In this document: one piece after another, positions 36,468 through 45,495 of the stretch
How positions within the stretch are numbered: the stretch's first letter is position 1
Layout: each line of letters begins with the position of its first letter
NCBI RefSeq assembly: GCF_004117875.1
Contig: NZ_RAHW01000004.1
Coordinates: 124,001-188,000 of the forward strand
Length of the DNA stretch: 64,000 nucleotides
Direction: 5' to 3'
Origin: Geomonas oryzae
GTDB lineage: Bacteria > Desulfobacterota > Desulfuromonadia > Geobacterales > Geobacteraceae
Notes under the pieces: generated by a model
What the model was told of the DNA's origin: nothing
Database searches by the model: none
Seen by the model: only the letters and a program-made list of their open reading frames with translations
Translations under genes and position numbers: made by a program

Positions 36468-37547
36468 TTGAAAGAAAAGCAGACTCTGGCAAAACTCCGT
36501 CAGGACATAGATGCGGTTGACGACCACATCCTGGAACTTCTGAACGAGCGGGCAAGGCTCGTGATGCAGGTCGGTGCGGTGAAGACCGAGAACCGCAGCG
36601 ACTTCCACGTCCCCAGCCGCGAGAGGGAGATCTACGACCGGCTCACCGCGGAGAACCCGGGACCATTCCCGTCCGAGGCGGTGCTTGGCGTTTTCCGTGA
36701 GATCATCTCCGCGTCCCTTGCCCTGGAGAAGCCGCTCAAGGTCGCCTTCCTGGGGCCCAACGCCACTTTCAGTCATCTGGCCGCCATGCAGCATTTCGGG
36801 CTCTCCGCCTCTCTTTCGCCGGAGCGCTCCATCCCGGCCGTCTTCGAGGCGGTCGAGAAGGGCGAGGCGTACTACGGCGTGGTCCCGGTGGAGAACACCA
36901 CCGAGGGGATGATCTCGCACACGCTCGACATGTTCATGGAGAGCGAGCTGAAGATCAACGCGGAGGTGCTCCTCGAGGTTTCCCACTTCCTGCTTTCCCG
37001 CACCGGGCGCTTCGAGGACATCAAGAAGGTCTACTCGCACCCGCAGCCCCTGGCCCAGTGCCGCAAGTGGCTCGCCGAGAACCTGCCCAACGTGCCGCTC
37101 GTGGATGTCGCCTCGACGACGCTCGCGGCGCAGATCGTCGCCGAGGACTACACCGCTGCGGCCATCGCCAGCGAGTACGCCTCTTCGATCTACAACCTGA
37201 AGATCGTCAAGGCGCGCATCGAGGACCAGGTGAACAACTTCACCCGGTTCCTGGTCATCGGACGGAAGATGGCCGAGCGTTGCGGCGACGACAAGACCTC
37301 TCTCATGTTCTCGGTTCGCGACGAGGCCGGTATTCTGCACCGCATGCTGGAGCCGTTCGCCAAGCGCAACATAAACCTCTCCAAGATCGAGTCGCGTCCG
37401 CTCAAGAAGAAGGCGTGGGAGTACATCTTCTACCTCGACCTCACCGGGCACATAGACGATCCGGACGTCGCCGAGGCGGTGAAGGAACTCTCCTCCTGCT
37501 GCCAATTCGTGAAGGTGCTGGGCTCCTACCCCCGGGCACGTCAATGA
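36468..37547 (+). CDS. pheA: Bifunctional chorismate mutase / prephenate dehydratase
   Basis: The 359-aa protein has an AroQ chorismate mutase domain (1-85; LRQDIDAVDDHILELLNERARL), a prephenate dehydratase domain (about 90-270; LGPNATFSHLAA, the VPVENTTEGM signature near 140) and a C-terminal ACT domain (about 280-355; ESRPLKKKAWEYIFYLDL). It converts chorismate to phenylpyruvate, with the ACT domain sensing phenylalanine. The start is TTG at 36468, with AAAGG upstream at a longer spacing. It heads the aromatic operon. Confidence 0.96.
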   Translation: MKEKQTLAKLRQDIDAVDDHILELLNERARLVMQVGAVKTENRSDFHVPSREREIYDRLTAENPGPFPSEAVLGVFREIISASLALEKPLKVAFLGPNATFSHLAAMQHFGLSASLSPERSIPAVFEAVEKGEAYYGVVPVENTTEGMISHTLDMFMESELKINAEVLLEVSHFLLSRTGRFEDIKKVYSHPQPLAQCRKWLAENLPNVPLVDVASTTLAAQIVAEDYTAAAIASEYASSIYNLKIVKARIEDQVNNFTRFLVIGRKMAERCGDDKTSLMFSVRDEAGILHRMLEPFAKRNINLSKIESRPLKKKAWEYIFYLDLTGHIDDPDVAEAVKELSSCCQFVKVLGSYPRARQ

Positions 37548-37559
37548 GGGAGTCCTAGC

Positions 37560-38420
37560 ATGGTCTACTTCAAGAAGATGGCCGTGATCGGCGTCGGTCT
37601 GATCGGCGGTTCGCTCGCACGTGTCCTGCGTGAGAAGAAGGCCGTGGGTGAGGTGGTCGGCATCGGCCGCGGCGAGGCGAACCTGAAGCGCGGCGTCGAG
37701 CTGGGCGTTTTGGACAGCTACACCACCGATGCGAAAAAGGGGGTCGAAGGGGCCGATCTGGTCTTTATCGCCACGCCGGTTTGCAGCATTCCGCAGGTGG
37801 TGGCCGAGATCGCGCCGCATCTCTCAAAGGGGTGCATCGTGACCGACGGGGGGAGCGTCAAGGAGTACGTGGTCGCCGCGTGCGAGCCGCTCATGCCCGA
37901 GGGGACCCACTTCGTCGGCGGGCATCCCATAGCCGGTACCGAACACTCCGGTGTGGAAGCGTCCTTCTCCACCCTGTACCAGGGGAGGCGGTGCATCGTC
38001 ACCCCGACCGGTAACACCGATGCGGACGCCCTGGAGAAAGTAGTCGAGCTTTGGAAGGTGGCCGGGTCAAGCGTGCCGCTCATGGATCCGGTGCAGCACG
38101 ACCTGGTGGTGGCGGCGATCTCGCATCTCCCCCACATGGTCGCCTATTCGCTCGTGAACGCCGTCGACGGTTACGACCGGTTCGGCGGGGATCTGCTCAG
38201 CTTTTCCGCCGGCGGTTTCCGGGATTTTACGCGGATTGCCTCGTCCGATCCGGTGATGTGGCGCGACATCGCGCTCACCAACAAGGAGGCGATTCTGGAG
38301 ATGATGGATTTCTTCTCCGGCTATCTGGAGAAGCTGCGCGGACTGGTCGCAACCGAAGACGCCGAAGGGCTGCGTTCCTTCTTCCTGAACTCCAAGCAGA
38401 AGCGGGACGCGATTCTTTAA
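37560..38420 (+). CDS. tyrA: Prephenate dehydrogenase
   Basis: The 286-aa protein has the dinucleotide-binding GVGLIGGSLA (11-20) and the GGHPIAGTEHSG substrate motif (near 122-133), as in TyrA-type prephenate or arogenate dehydrogenases. It makes 4-hydroxyphenylpyruvate for tyrosine synthesis. It begins 12 bp after pheA with a GAGGGAG RBS. NAD versus NADP preference cannot be told. Confidence 0.94.
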   Translation: MVYFKKMAVIGVGLIGGSLARVLREKKAVGEVVGIGRGEANLKRGVELGVLDSYTTDAKKGVEGADLVFIATPVCSIPQVVAEIAPHLSKGCIVTDGGSVKEYVVAACEPLMPEGTHFVGGHPIAGTEHSGVEASFSTLYQGRRCIVTPTGNTDADALEKVVELWKVAGSSVPLMDPVQHDLVVAAISHLPHMVAYSLVNAVDGYDRFGGDLLSFSAGGFRDFTRIASSDPVMWRDIALTNKEAILEMMDFFSGYLEKLRGLVATEDAEGLRSFFLNSKQKRDAIL

Positions 38421-38519
38421 CAGCCGCAGCCGCCGCAACAGCGGCCTCAGGCAGCAGGCAGCAAGCCGACCAGTCCGACCAGTCCGACCAAAAAACTGAA
38501 AGCCGCACCGAGGTGCTTC

Positions 38520-39809
38520 ATGCAAAGCTATACCGTTGAACCCGCCACCGGCATCCGCGGCGAAATCCGTGTCCCCGGGGACAAGTCCATTTCGCACCGC
38601 TCCATCATGTTCGGCTCCATCGCCAGCGGGATCACCCGGGTCTCCGGCTTCCTGCGCGGCGAAGACGCCCTGGCGACCCTGGAGGCCTTTCGCGCCATGG
38701 GGGTGCGGATCGACGACGACGGCGAGACGGTCACCATCCACGGCAAGGGGCTGCACGGCCTTGAAGAGCCGGGCGACGTGCTTGATTGCGGCAACTCCGG
38801 CACCTCCATGCGCCTTCTCACCGGCCTTCTTGCCGGCCAGAACTTCTTCTCCGTCCTCTCAGGGGACAAGTACCTGCGCGCCCGCCCGATGAAGCGCGTG
38901 GTCGGCCCCTTGAGCCGGATGGGCGCCCGCATCAGCGGACGTGCCGGCGGCGAAAAGGCGCCTCTTGCCATCCAGGGGGGAAAGCTCACCGGGATCGAGT
39001 ACGACTCCCCGGTCTCCAGCGCACAGGTCAAGTCCGCCATCATGCTCGCAGGCCTGTACGCGGACGGCGAGACCGTGGTGCGCGAACCGCACCTCTCCCG
39101 TGACCACTCGGAGCGCATGCTGCGCGCCTTCGGCGCCAGGGTCGAGACCTTCGAAGGCGGCGTGCGGGTCTTCGGCGGCCCCGAGCTTACCGGGCGCGAT
39201 ATCGTGGTCCCGGGCGACATCTCGTCGGCCGCCTTCTTCATGGTGGCCGCGCTAGTCGTGCCGGGCTCCGAGCTTATGATCCGCGGCGTCGGCGTCAACC
39301 CGACCCGCACCGGGATCCTCGACATCCTGAAGGGGATGGGGGGAGACATCGAGCTCCTGAACGAGCGCGAGGAATCCGGTGAACCGGTGGCGGACCTCCT
39401 GGTGCGCTCCTCGAAGCTAAAGGCGATGGAGATCTCCGGTGAGGTGGTGCCGCGCGCCATCGACGAGTTCCCCTCCATCTGCGTCGCGGCAGCGCTCGCC
39501 GAAGGGACCACCGTCGTGCGGGACGCCTCCGAGTTGAGGGTGAAGGAAACCGACCGCATCGCCGCCATGGCCGACAACTTAAGACGCGCCGGGGTCACCG
39601 TGACGGAGACGCCGGACGGCATGGAAATAACCGGCGTCGCCTCGCTTAAAGGGTGTGCGGCCGACAGCTTCGGAGACCACAGGATCGCCATGTCCATGAC
39701 GGTCGCAGGTCTTACCGCCGAAGGAAATACCACGATCTCCGACGTCGAGTGCATCGCCACATCCTTCCCCGGCTTCCGCGAACTCCTCGAGGGGGTAGTA
39801 AGGCGTTGA
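38520..39809 (+). CDS. aroA: 3-phosphoshikimate 1-carboxyvinyltransferase (EPSP synthase)
   Basis: The 429-aa protein has the EPSPS signatures VPGDKSISHRS (near 18-28), LDCGNSGTSMRL (near 88-99), RPMKRVVGPL and the C-terminal LRVKETDRI and DHRIAMS. It joins phosphoenolpyruvate and shikimate 3-phosphate, upstream of chorismate. The 99-bp gap after tyrA contains short CCAGTCCGA repeats but no gene. Its stop overlaps the cmk start. Confidence 0.96.
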   Translation: MQSYTVEPATGIRGEIRVPGDKSISHRSIMFGSIASGITRVSGFLRGEDALATLEAFRAMGVRIDDDGETVTIHGKGLHGLEEPGDVLDCGNSGTSMRLLTGLLAGQNFFSVLSGDKYLRARPMKRVVGPLSRMGARISGRAGGEKAPLAIQGGKLTGIEYDSPVSSAQVKSAIMLAGLYADGETVVREPHLSRDHSERMLRAFGARVETFEGGVRVFGGPELTGRDIVVPGDISSAAFFMVAALVVPGSELMIRGVGVNPTRTGILDILKGMGGDIELLNEREESGEPVADLLVRSSKLKAMEISGEVVPRAIDEFPSICVAAALAEGTTVVRDASELRVKETDRIAAMADNLRRAGVTVTETPDGMEITGVASLKGCAADSFGDHRIAMSMTVAGLTAEGNTTISDVECIATSFPGFRELLEGVVRR

Positions 39810-40510
39810 GCGACACAGTAAGAGAAAACGGCGTAATCGTAGCGATAGACGGCCCCTCCGGGGCGGGGAAGAGCAGCCTCACGAAGCTCCTGGCAAAGCG
39901 GCTCGGATACATTCACATAGACACCGGCGCCATGTTCCGCGCCGTGGCACTGATGGCCAAGCGCTCGGGCATCGCCGCGAACGACGACGTGGGGCTTGCC
40001 GAGCTCTGCCGTACCCTCGAGATCACCTTCGTGCGGGACGGCGAGGGGTGCCGCGTCCTTGCCAACGGCGAGGACGTCTCCAGGGAGATACGCACCGAGG
40101 AAATCGGCCTTTTGACCTCCGCAGTATCGGCCAGAAAGCCGGTGCGCGCGGCGCTTTTGACCATGCAGCGCGCCATGGGCGCCAAGGGTGGGGTGATCCT
40201 CGAGGGACGCGACATCGGCACGGTGGTCTTCCCCGACGCCGAGGTGAAATTCTTCCTCTCCGCCAGTGCCGAAGAGCGCGGCAGGCGCCGCTACTTAGAG
40301 CTTGCCGCCCGGGGCGACGGCGCCACCCTCGAAGAGACCATCGCCAAGGTGATCCAGCGCGACCGGCAGGACGAGGGGCGCGAGCACGCGCCGCTTAAGC
40401 AGGCCGCCGACGCACTCCCCATCGACTCGACCAGCCTCTCCATCGATGAGGTGCTAGCGGTCATGGAGACGGCGGTGCGCGAACGCATCGCCAAGGGGGA
40501 GAAGGGGTAA
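39806..40510 (+). CDS. cmk: Cytidylate kinase
   Basis: The 234-aa protein has the P-loop GPSGAGKSS (16-24), the IDTGAMFRAVA segment and the EGRDIGTVVFPDA motif of Cmk. It phosphorylates CMP and dCMP. The start is TTG at 39806 in a TTGA overlap with the aroA stop, preceded by GAGGGGG. The aroA-cmk-rpsA-ihfB order is the same as in E. coli, except that ispH lies between cmk and rpsA here. Confidence 0.95.
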   Translation: MSDTVRENGVIVAIDGPSGAGKSSLTKLLAKRLGYIHIDTGAMFRAVALMAKRSGIAANDDVGLAELCRTLEITFVRDGEGCRVLANGEDVSREIRTEEIGLLTSAVSARKPVRAALLTMQRAMGAKGGVILEGRDIGTVVFPDAEVKFFLSASAEERGRRRYLELAARGDGATLEETIAKVIQRDRQDEGREHAPLKQAADALPIDSTSLSIDEVLAVMETAVRERIAKGEKG

Positions 40511-40513
40511 AAC

Positions 40514-41365
40514 ATGGAAGTCATACTGGCAAAGCACGCAGGGTTCTGTTTCGGTGTCAAAAGGGCGACGCATCTGGCCTTCGACGCCGCCGATCGCGGC
40601 GGTGACACCTACACCCTGGGCCCCATCATCCATTCGCCGCAGGTCGTGCAGCGTCTCGAAGAGATGGGAGTCAAGTCGGTGGAGAGCGTCGAGGAGGTCG
40701 AAAACGGCGGCACCATCATCATCCGTTCCCACGGCGTCGCCTCTAGCGAACTCGAGGCCGCGGTGCAGGCGGAACTCGAGGTGGTGGACGCGACCTGCCC
40801 GTTCGTCAAGAAGGCCCAGGAGCACGTGGCGACCCTTTCCAAGGAGGGATACGACGTGATCGTCGTGGGTGACGCCGTGCACCCCGAGGTGCAGGGGATC
40901 GTCTCCTATGCGACGGGGCGGGTCTACGTGGTCAGCTCCGGCAAGGAGGTCGACCGGCTGCCGCGCATGGCCAAGATGGGGGTGGTGGCGCAGACCACCC
41001 AGTCCTTCGAGCACTTAAACGACGTCGTTGCCGCCTGCCTGGAGCGCGGGGGGGAAACCCGCGTCTACAACACCATCTGCGACGCCACGGCGGTGCGCCA
41101 GTACGAGACCAAGAAGCTTGCCGGAGAGGTCGATTGCATGGTCGTCATCGGCGGTTTCAACAGCGCGAACACGAAACGCCTGGCGCAGATCTGCCGGGAA
41201 CTCCTGCCGCGCACGCACCACATCGAGACCGCCGGGCAGATCGATCCGGCCTGGTTCGAGGGGGTGAGCCGCGTCGGGGTCACGGCGGGCGCTTCGACGC
41301 CGAAGTGGTTGATCGATGAGGTGATAGCTCGCATTTCGGCCATAGATGAAGATAAAATAGGTTGA
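40514..41365 (+). CDS. ispH: 4-hydroxy-3-methylbut-2-enyl diphosphate reductase
   Basis: The 283-aa protein has the three Fe-S ligating cysteines C12 (GFCFGVKRA), C95 (ATCPFVKK) and C189 (TICDATAVRQ), plus the SHG and TTQS segments. It is the last enzyme of the MEP isoprenoid pathway, making IPP and DMAPP. It begins 3 bp after cmk and precedes rpsA; an ispH-rpsA link, including fused forms, is known in other bacteria. Confidence 0.97.
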   Translation: MEVILAKHAGFCFGVKRATHLAFDAADRGGDTYTLGPIIHSPQVVQRLEEMGVKSVESVEEVENGGTIIIRSHGVASSELEAAVQAELEVVDATCPFVKKAQEHVATLSKEGYDVIVVGDAVHPEVQGIVSYATGRVYVVSSGKEVDRLPRMAKMGVVAQTTQSFEHLNDVVAACLERGGETRVYNTICDATAVRQYETKKLAGEVDCMVVIGGFNSANTKRLAQICRELLPRTHHIETAGQIDPAWFEGVSRVGVTAGASTPKWLIDEVIARISAIDEDKIG

Positions 41366-41433
41366 TATTTTTGACCGATGTGCTAGATTAGCTCGATTTT
41401 ATACGGAGATTACACGAGGGGGTACAGTTTTCG

Positions 41434-43185
41434 ATGGGTGAAGAAAAACGCAGCTTCAAGAAAAAAGATATGCCGATTAGGCGGTTACACGATAATGACG
41501 AGGAGCTGGACCAGGCCGAAGGCGGCGAGTTTGCCGACCTTTTCCAGGACAGCCTGAGGCAGCCGCAGAGCGGCGAAGTGGTCAAGGCCGTCGTGGTCCA
41601 GATCGAGCAGGACGTGGTGCTGGTCGATGTCGGCTACAAGTCCGAGGGCGCCATCCGCATCGCCGAGTTCATCGACGAGAACGGCGACCTGACCGTCAAG
41701 GTCGGCGACGAGGTGAACGTCTACTTCGAGCGCGGTGAGAACATCCGCGGCCACATGGTCCTTTCCAAGAAAAAGGCCGATTCCCAGGTTGCCTGGGAAA
41801 CCATCGCCGCAGCCGGCGAGGGTGGCGTAATCGAAGGCAAGATCACCGGCAAGGTGAAAGGCGGCATGACCGTAGACGTCGGCGTCGAGGCGTTCCTCCC
41901 GGCATCGCAGGTTGACCTGCGCCCCGGCGGCAACATGGACCGCTTCATCGGCCAGACCTACCAGTTCCGCATCCTCAAGCTGAACAGAAAGCGCGGCAAC
42001 CTCGTGCTTTCCCGCCGCGTTCTCCTCGAGGAGGAGCGTGACAAGGCAAGGACCGAGACCCTCGCGACCCTGAAAGAAGGCGATATCGTGGACGGCCAGG
42101 TGAAGAACATCGCCGAGTACGGTGCGTTCGTCGACCTCGGCGGCGTCGACGGTCTCCTCCACGTCACCGACATGTCCTGGGGCAGGCTCGGCCACCCCTC
42201 CGAGATGGTTAAGGTGGGCGATACCCTGAAGGTGATGGTCCTCAAGTACGACCGCGAGAAAGGGAAGATCTCCCTGGGCCTCAAGCAGACCGTGCCCGAT
42301 CCGTGGCTCAACGTGGGCGAGCGTTACAGGGAAGGCGAGCGCGTCAGCGGCAAGGTTGTGAGCCTCACCGACTACGGCGCATTCATCTCCCTCGAGGACG
42401 GCATCGAAGGTCTGGTGCACGTCTCCGAGATGTCCTGGACCCGCCGCGTGCGTCATCCGTCCGAAATCCTCAAGGTAGGTGAGGAAGTCGAGGCGGTGAT
42501 CCTCGGTGTCGATCCGGGCAACCGCAGGATCTCCCTGGGCATCAAGCAGACCGAAGTGAACCCCTGGACCGTGATCGGCGAGCGTTACCCGGTCGGTACC
42601 AAGATCGAAGGTCAGATCAAAAACATCACCGACTTCGGCGTCTTCATCGGCATCGAGGACGGTATCGACGGCCTGGTCCACGTCTCCGACATCTCCTGGA
42701 CCCGCCGCGTGAAGCACCCGGGCGAGCTCTTCTCCAAAGGGCAGACCGTTCAGGCCGTCGTTCTCAACATCGACGTCGAGAACGAGCGTCTCTCCCTCGG
42801 CATCAAGCAGCTGGTACCGGATCCGTGGGAAGAGATCCCCAGGAAGTACAAGCCGGGCTCCAAGGTCAACGGCAAAGTGACCTCCGTGACCGACTTCGGC
42901 ATCTTCGTCGAGATCGAGGAAGGGATCGAAGGTCTCATCCACGTCTCCGAGATCTCCTACGAGAAGGTTGCTTCCCCGAAAGACTTCGCCAACGTCGGCG
43001 ATGAGCTCGAGGCGGCCGTCCTGAACGTGGACATGGTCGAGAAGAAGATCGCCCTCTCCATCAAGGCGCTGCAGACCGCGATGGAAAAAGCCGAGATGGC
43101 CTCCTACATGGGTAGCCAGGGCGAGGCAACCTCCAGCTTCGGCGATCTCCTCAAGGAGAAGCTGAAGAAGAGCACTGAAGAATAG
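41434..43185 (+). CDS. rpsA: 30S ribosomal protein S1
   Basis: The 583-aa protein has six S1 RNA-binding domains, for example GQVKNIAEYGAFVDLGGVDGLLHVTDMSWGR and the repeated GLVHVSEMSW blocks. S1 docks mRNAs on the 30S subunit. The start ATG 41434 lies after GAGGGGG at longer than usual spacing. The 68-bp leader after ispH contains TTGACC (41371), so a separate promoter is possible. ihfB follows. Confidence 0.97.
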   Translation: MGEEKRSFKKKDMPIRRLHDNDEELDQAEGGEFADLFQDSLRQPQSGEVVKAVVVQIEQDVVLVDVGYKSEGAIRIAEFIDENGDLTVKVGDEVNVYFERGENIRGHMVLSKKKADSQVAWETIAAAGEGGVIEGKITGKVKGGMTVDVGVEAFLPASQVDLRPGGNMDRFIGQTYQFRILKLNRKRGNLVLSRRVLLEEERDKARTETLATLKEGDIVDGQVKNIAEYGAFVDLGGVDGLLHVTDMSWGRLGHPSEMVKVGDTLKVMVLKYDREKGKISLGLKQTVPDPWLNVGERYREGERVSGKVVSLTDYGAFISLEDGIEGLVHVSEMSWTRRVRHPSEILKVGEEVEAVILGVDPGNRRISLGIKQTEVNPWTVIGERYPVGTKIEGQIKNITDFGVFIGIEDGIDGLVHVSDISWTRRVKHPGELFSKGQTVQAVVLNIDVENERLSLGIKQLVPDPWEEIPRKYKPGSKVNGKVTSVTDFGIFVEIEEGIEGLIHVSEISYEKVASPKDFANVGDELEAAVLNVDMVEKKIALSIKALQTAMEKAEMASYMGSQGEATSSFGDLLKEKLKKSTEE

Positions 43186-43239
43186 ACCAGTCACTTCGCC
43201 GACTGAGTAATCTAATAGTTTTTTGACTGAGGTGTTTAA

Positions 43240-43521
43240 ATGACAAAGAGCGAACTGATCGACAAACTGGTGGAAGTGCGTGGTGCCCTCACCCGCAAAG
43301 ATTCCGAAGCAGTAGTCTCCATGGTATTCGACGCCATGAGCGAGGCCCTCACCAAGGGGGACAAGGTGGAGATCCGCGGCTTTGGCAGCTTCACCATCCG
43401 TGACCGCGAGCCGCGCGAAGCCAGAAACCCGAAGAGCGGCGAGATCGTCAGCATTCCGAGCAAGAAAACCCCGTTCTTCAAGACCGGCAAAGACCTGCGT
43501 GAGCGTGTGAACAACCTCTAG
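43240..43521 (+). CDS. ihfB: Integration host factor beta-type DNA-bending protein
   Basis: The 93-aa protein shows the HU/IHF fold, with the RGFGSFTIRDREPREARNP beta-arm and a C-terminal TGKDLRERVN. The position after rpsA and the N-terminal MTKSELIDKL favour IHF-beta over HU. It bends DNA, and so may support the sigma-54 promoters of this region. Confidence 0.92.
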   Translation: MTKSELIDKLVEVRGALTRKDSEAVVSMVFDAMSEALTKGDKVEIRGFGSFTIRDREPREARNPKSGEIVSIPSKKTPFFKTGKDLRERVNNL

Positions 43522-43542
43522 CAGCAAGTTGAACGGGAATCG

Positions 43543-43629
43543 GCCCGGATGGCGGAATTGGTAGACGCAAGGGACTTAAAATCCCTCGTTCGCAAGGACG
43601 TGCCGGTTCGACCCCGGCTCCGGGCACCA
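43543..43629 (+). tRNA. tRNA-Leu (anticodon UAA)
   Basis: The 87-nt gene has acceptor arms GCCCGGA / TCCGGGC, an encoded CCA end (ACCA at 43626-43629), D-arm TGGCGGAATTGGTAGACGCA, anticodon stem AGGGA/TCCCT with loop CTTAAAA (anticodon TAA at 43577-43579), a class II variable arm and the T-loop GGTTCGACCCC. It reads UUA/UUG leucine codons. Confidence 0.97.
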
Positions 43630-43653
43630 CGCATACCCGAAAGTTGAACACGA

Positions 43654-43686
43654 AGAGGGGCCGCCTACAGCGGCCCCTCTTTTTTT
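43654..43686 (+). terminator. Terminator after tRNA-Leu
   Basis: A perfect 11-nt stem (AGAGGGGCCGC / GCGGCCCCTCT) with a CTACA loop is followed by a T-run. Confidence 0.9.
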
Positions 43687-43727
43687 CAGTTCGGTCCGCG
43701 ATGGCAACGGCGGCCTTAACCCGGGTG

Positions 43728-44360
43728 ATGGAAGAAACGGTTATGGGAAAAGATGCACAGATGATGGTCAAGGGGTGCGATCCGGCCGGGTGTCAGGCCC
43801 TTTGCTGCTATGACGGCGTTTATCTCCTGCCCGGGGAGGCCGAGCTTGTCCGCGCCGTGGTGCAGAGATACCCTGAGCACTTCCCGAGTCTCCCCGACGA
43901 ATTCATCGTCAACGGTGCATGGCCGGATGGAACCGAGGGGGTGAAGACCGCGACGCGGCCGTTCGGCTTCTCGATAGATGACTTCCCTCCCCACTTCAAC
44001 CAGACCAAGTGCGTCTTCGCCACCGCGGATCACATGTGTCTGCTGCAGGCGCTGGCCGTCGAACTCGGCGTCCACAAGTGGACCTTCAAACCGACCGCCT
44101 GCTGGCTCTTCCCGCTCACCATCCAGGAGGGAGAACTGGCTCCCCCTCCCATGCCCGGCGAACCCGATCCCGACTTCGTCGATGCCTCCTACCCAGGCTA
44201 CGTCACCTTCGTTCCCTGCGGCAAATTCACTCCGGATGGAGAACCCTGGCAGGAGGCGTTCGCCGAGGAGATGGCCTTCTTCGAGACGGTCGACCAGCTT
44301 CCGCTCTGGGCCAACCGCGGGCTCTCCCTGGAGGAGATCATCGAGCGCGCAAAACCTTAG
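43728..44360 (+). CDS. Cysteine-cluster protein, YkgJ/DUF3109-like
   Basis: About 210 residues. Cysteines are clustered in GCDPAGCQALCCYDGVYL near the N-terminus, with further Cys in KCVFATADHMCLL and FKPTACWLF, the spacing seen in YkgJ/UPF0153 and DUF3109 proteins, which are thought to bind zinc or an Fe-S cluster. The start is uncertain; ATG at 43701, 43728 or 43743 are in frame, none with a strong RBS. Its function is unknown. Confidence 0.65.
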   Translation: MEETVMGKDAQMMVKGCDPAGCQALCCYDGVYLLPGEAELVRAVVQRYPEHFPSLPDEFIVNGAWPDGTEGVKTATRPFGFSIDDFPPHFNQTKCVFATADHMCLLQALAVELGVHKWTFKPTACWLFPLTIQEGELAPPPMPGEPDPDFVDASYPGYVTFVPCGKFTPDGEPWQEAFAEEMAFFETVDQLPLWANRGLSLEEIIERAKP

Positions 44361-44544
44361 ACGAAAAAGGCCGCCGGTTCCCTTTCCCGCCCATAAAATC
44401 CCCTTTCCTGTTTCCCCTTTGACCTCGCATCTGTGTATCGTTCGGTGCAACATGTTTCACCGACCCACCGCAGCTTTGTACCAGTACTGATCGCGGTGGA
44501 GCGGTAAGTGTGTGTAACGACACTGCCCGGTCCCGACCGTTTCC

Positions 44545-44561
44545 TTGGCACGTCTTATGTA
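44545..44561 (+). promoter_or_regulatory. Weak -24/-12-like sequence
   Basis: TTGGCACGTCTTATGTA has a perfect -24 block, but GT replaces the expected GC at the -12 position. It lies about 45 bp before the Met/Gly-rich protein gene. Confidence 0.25.
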
Positions 44562-44605
44562 ATAGAGGAGGTGTAGTCGCAAAAAACCTTCAAAGGAGAA
44601 CCATC

Positions 44606-45007
44606 ATGAAGAGAACAATGGCCATTTATGCGGTGACCGCGCTTACCCTGCTTTCCTTCGCCTCCCAAGGCATGGCGCGTGGGGGGATGGGAGGTGGCTC
44701 CGACCACGGTTCCGGCATGGGGGGCAGCCACGGTGCTGCAGGCATGGGCGCCGGCGCAGGTACCGGGATGGGCACGGGCGCAGGAATGGGGACGGGGGCG
44801 ACTATGGGGGCAACCATGGGGGGCACCCACCAAGGAACCAGCGCTTCCGCGTCGATGACCGGCCAGACCATGTCGGCCGCGGCGACTTCGAAGCAGTCGA
44901 CTATGCAGCAGTCGACTATGCAGCAGTCCATGAAGGACAGGGCTCTCGCCCATGCCGCCATGCACCAGCCTGCGGCGCAGACCACTTCCACACCCGAAAA
45001 CTTCTAG
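44606..45007 (+). CDS. Small secreted Gly/Met/Thr-rich protein
   Basis: The 133-aa protein has a signal peptide (1-23; MAIYAVTALTLLSFASQGMA) and a low-complexity mature region with GMGxG, GTGMGTG and ATMGATMGG units and later MQQSTMQQS repeats. Methionine-rich periplasmic proteins often handle copper or silver, but this is only a suggestion. AAAGGAG precedes the ATG. A terminator follows at 45033. Confidence 0.72.
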   Translation: MKRTMAIYAVTALTLLSFASQGMARGGMGGGSDHGSGMGGSHGAAGMGAGAGTGMGTGAGMGTGATMGATMGGTHQGTSASASMTGQTMSAAATSKQSTMQQSTMQQSMKDRALAHAAMHQPAAQTTSTPENF

Positions 45008-45032
45008 CGTCCGCGCAGCCAGGCATCCTTAG

Positions 45033-45065
45033 AGCCCTGCCCCTTAACGGTGGCGGGGCTTTTTT
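45033..45065 (+). terminator. Terminator after the Met/Gly-rich gene
   Basis: AGCCCTGCC pairs with GGCGGGGCT (one wobble) and is followed by TTTTT. Confidence 0.8.
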
Positions 45066-45096
45066 GTCTGCACGCTGCCTGACGAGTCGTTCGCAA

Positions 45097-45495
45097 GAGG
45101 TCTCGCACCGCGCGCAAAGGGGCTCGCACCGCGCGCAAGAGGTCTCGCACCGCGCGCAAGAGGTCTTGCACCGCGCGCAAAGGGTCTCGCACCGCGCGCA
45201 AAGGGTCTCGCACCGCGCGCAAAGGGTCTCGCACCGCGTGCAAAGGGTCTCGCACCGCGCGCAAAGGGTCTCGCACCGCGCGCAAAGGGTCTCGCACCGC
45301 GCGCAAAGGGTCTCGCACCGCGCGCAAGAGGTCTCGCACCGCGCGCAAGAGGTCTCGCACCGCGCGCAAAGGGTCTCGCACCGCGCGCAAAGGGTCTTGC
45401 ACCGCGCGCAAAGGGTCTTGCACCGCGCGCAAGGGGTCTCGCACCGCGCGCAAGGGGTCTCGCACCGCGCGCAAGAGGTCTTGCACCCCGCACAT
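45097..45495. repeat. Minisatellite: 19 tandem copies of a 21-bp unit
   Basis: The unit contains the core CTCGCACCGCGCGCAA with small variations (an A/G change in AAAGGG versus AAGAGG, CTC versus CTT, one CGCGTG unit). Because 21 is a multiple of three, several frames stay open on both strands, but none has a credible start site. It lies between a terminator and the gene at 45583. It has no unique spacers, so it is not a CRISPR array. The 575-bp gap otherwise holds no gene. Confidence 0.95.

Noticed and set aside
38421-38519. Possible small gene or attenuator between tyrA and aroA
   Set aside because: It contains short direct repeats (GACCAGTCC) and Ala/Ala-Gln-like low complexity, with no start signal or stable hairpin.
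45097-45495. CRISPR array
   Set aside because: All units are contiguous 21-bp copies without unique spacers, and no cas genes are nearby.
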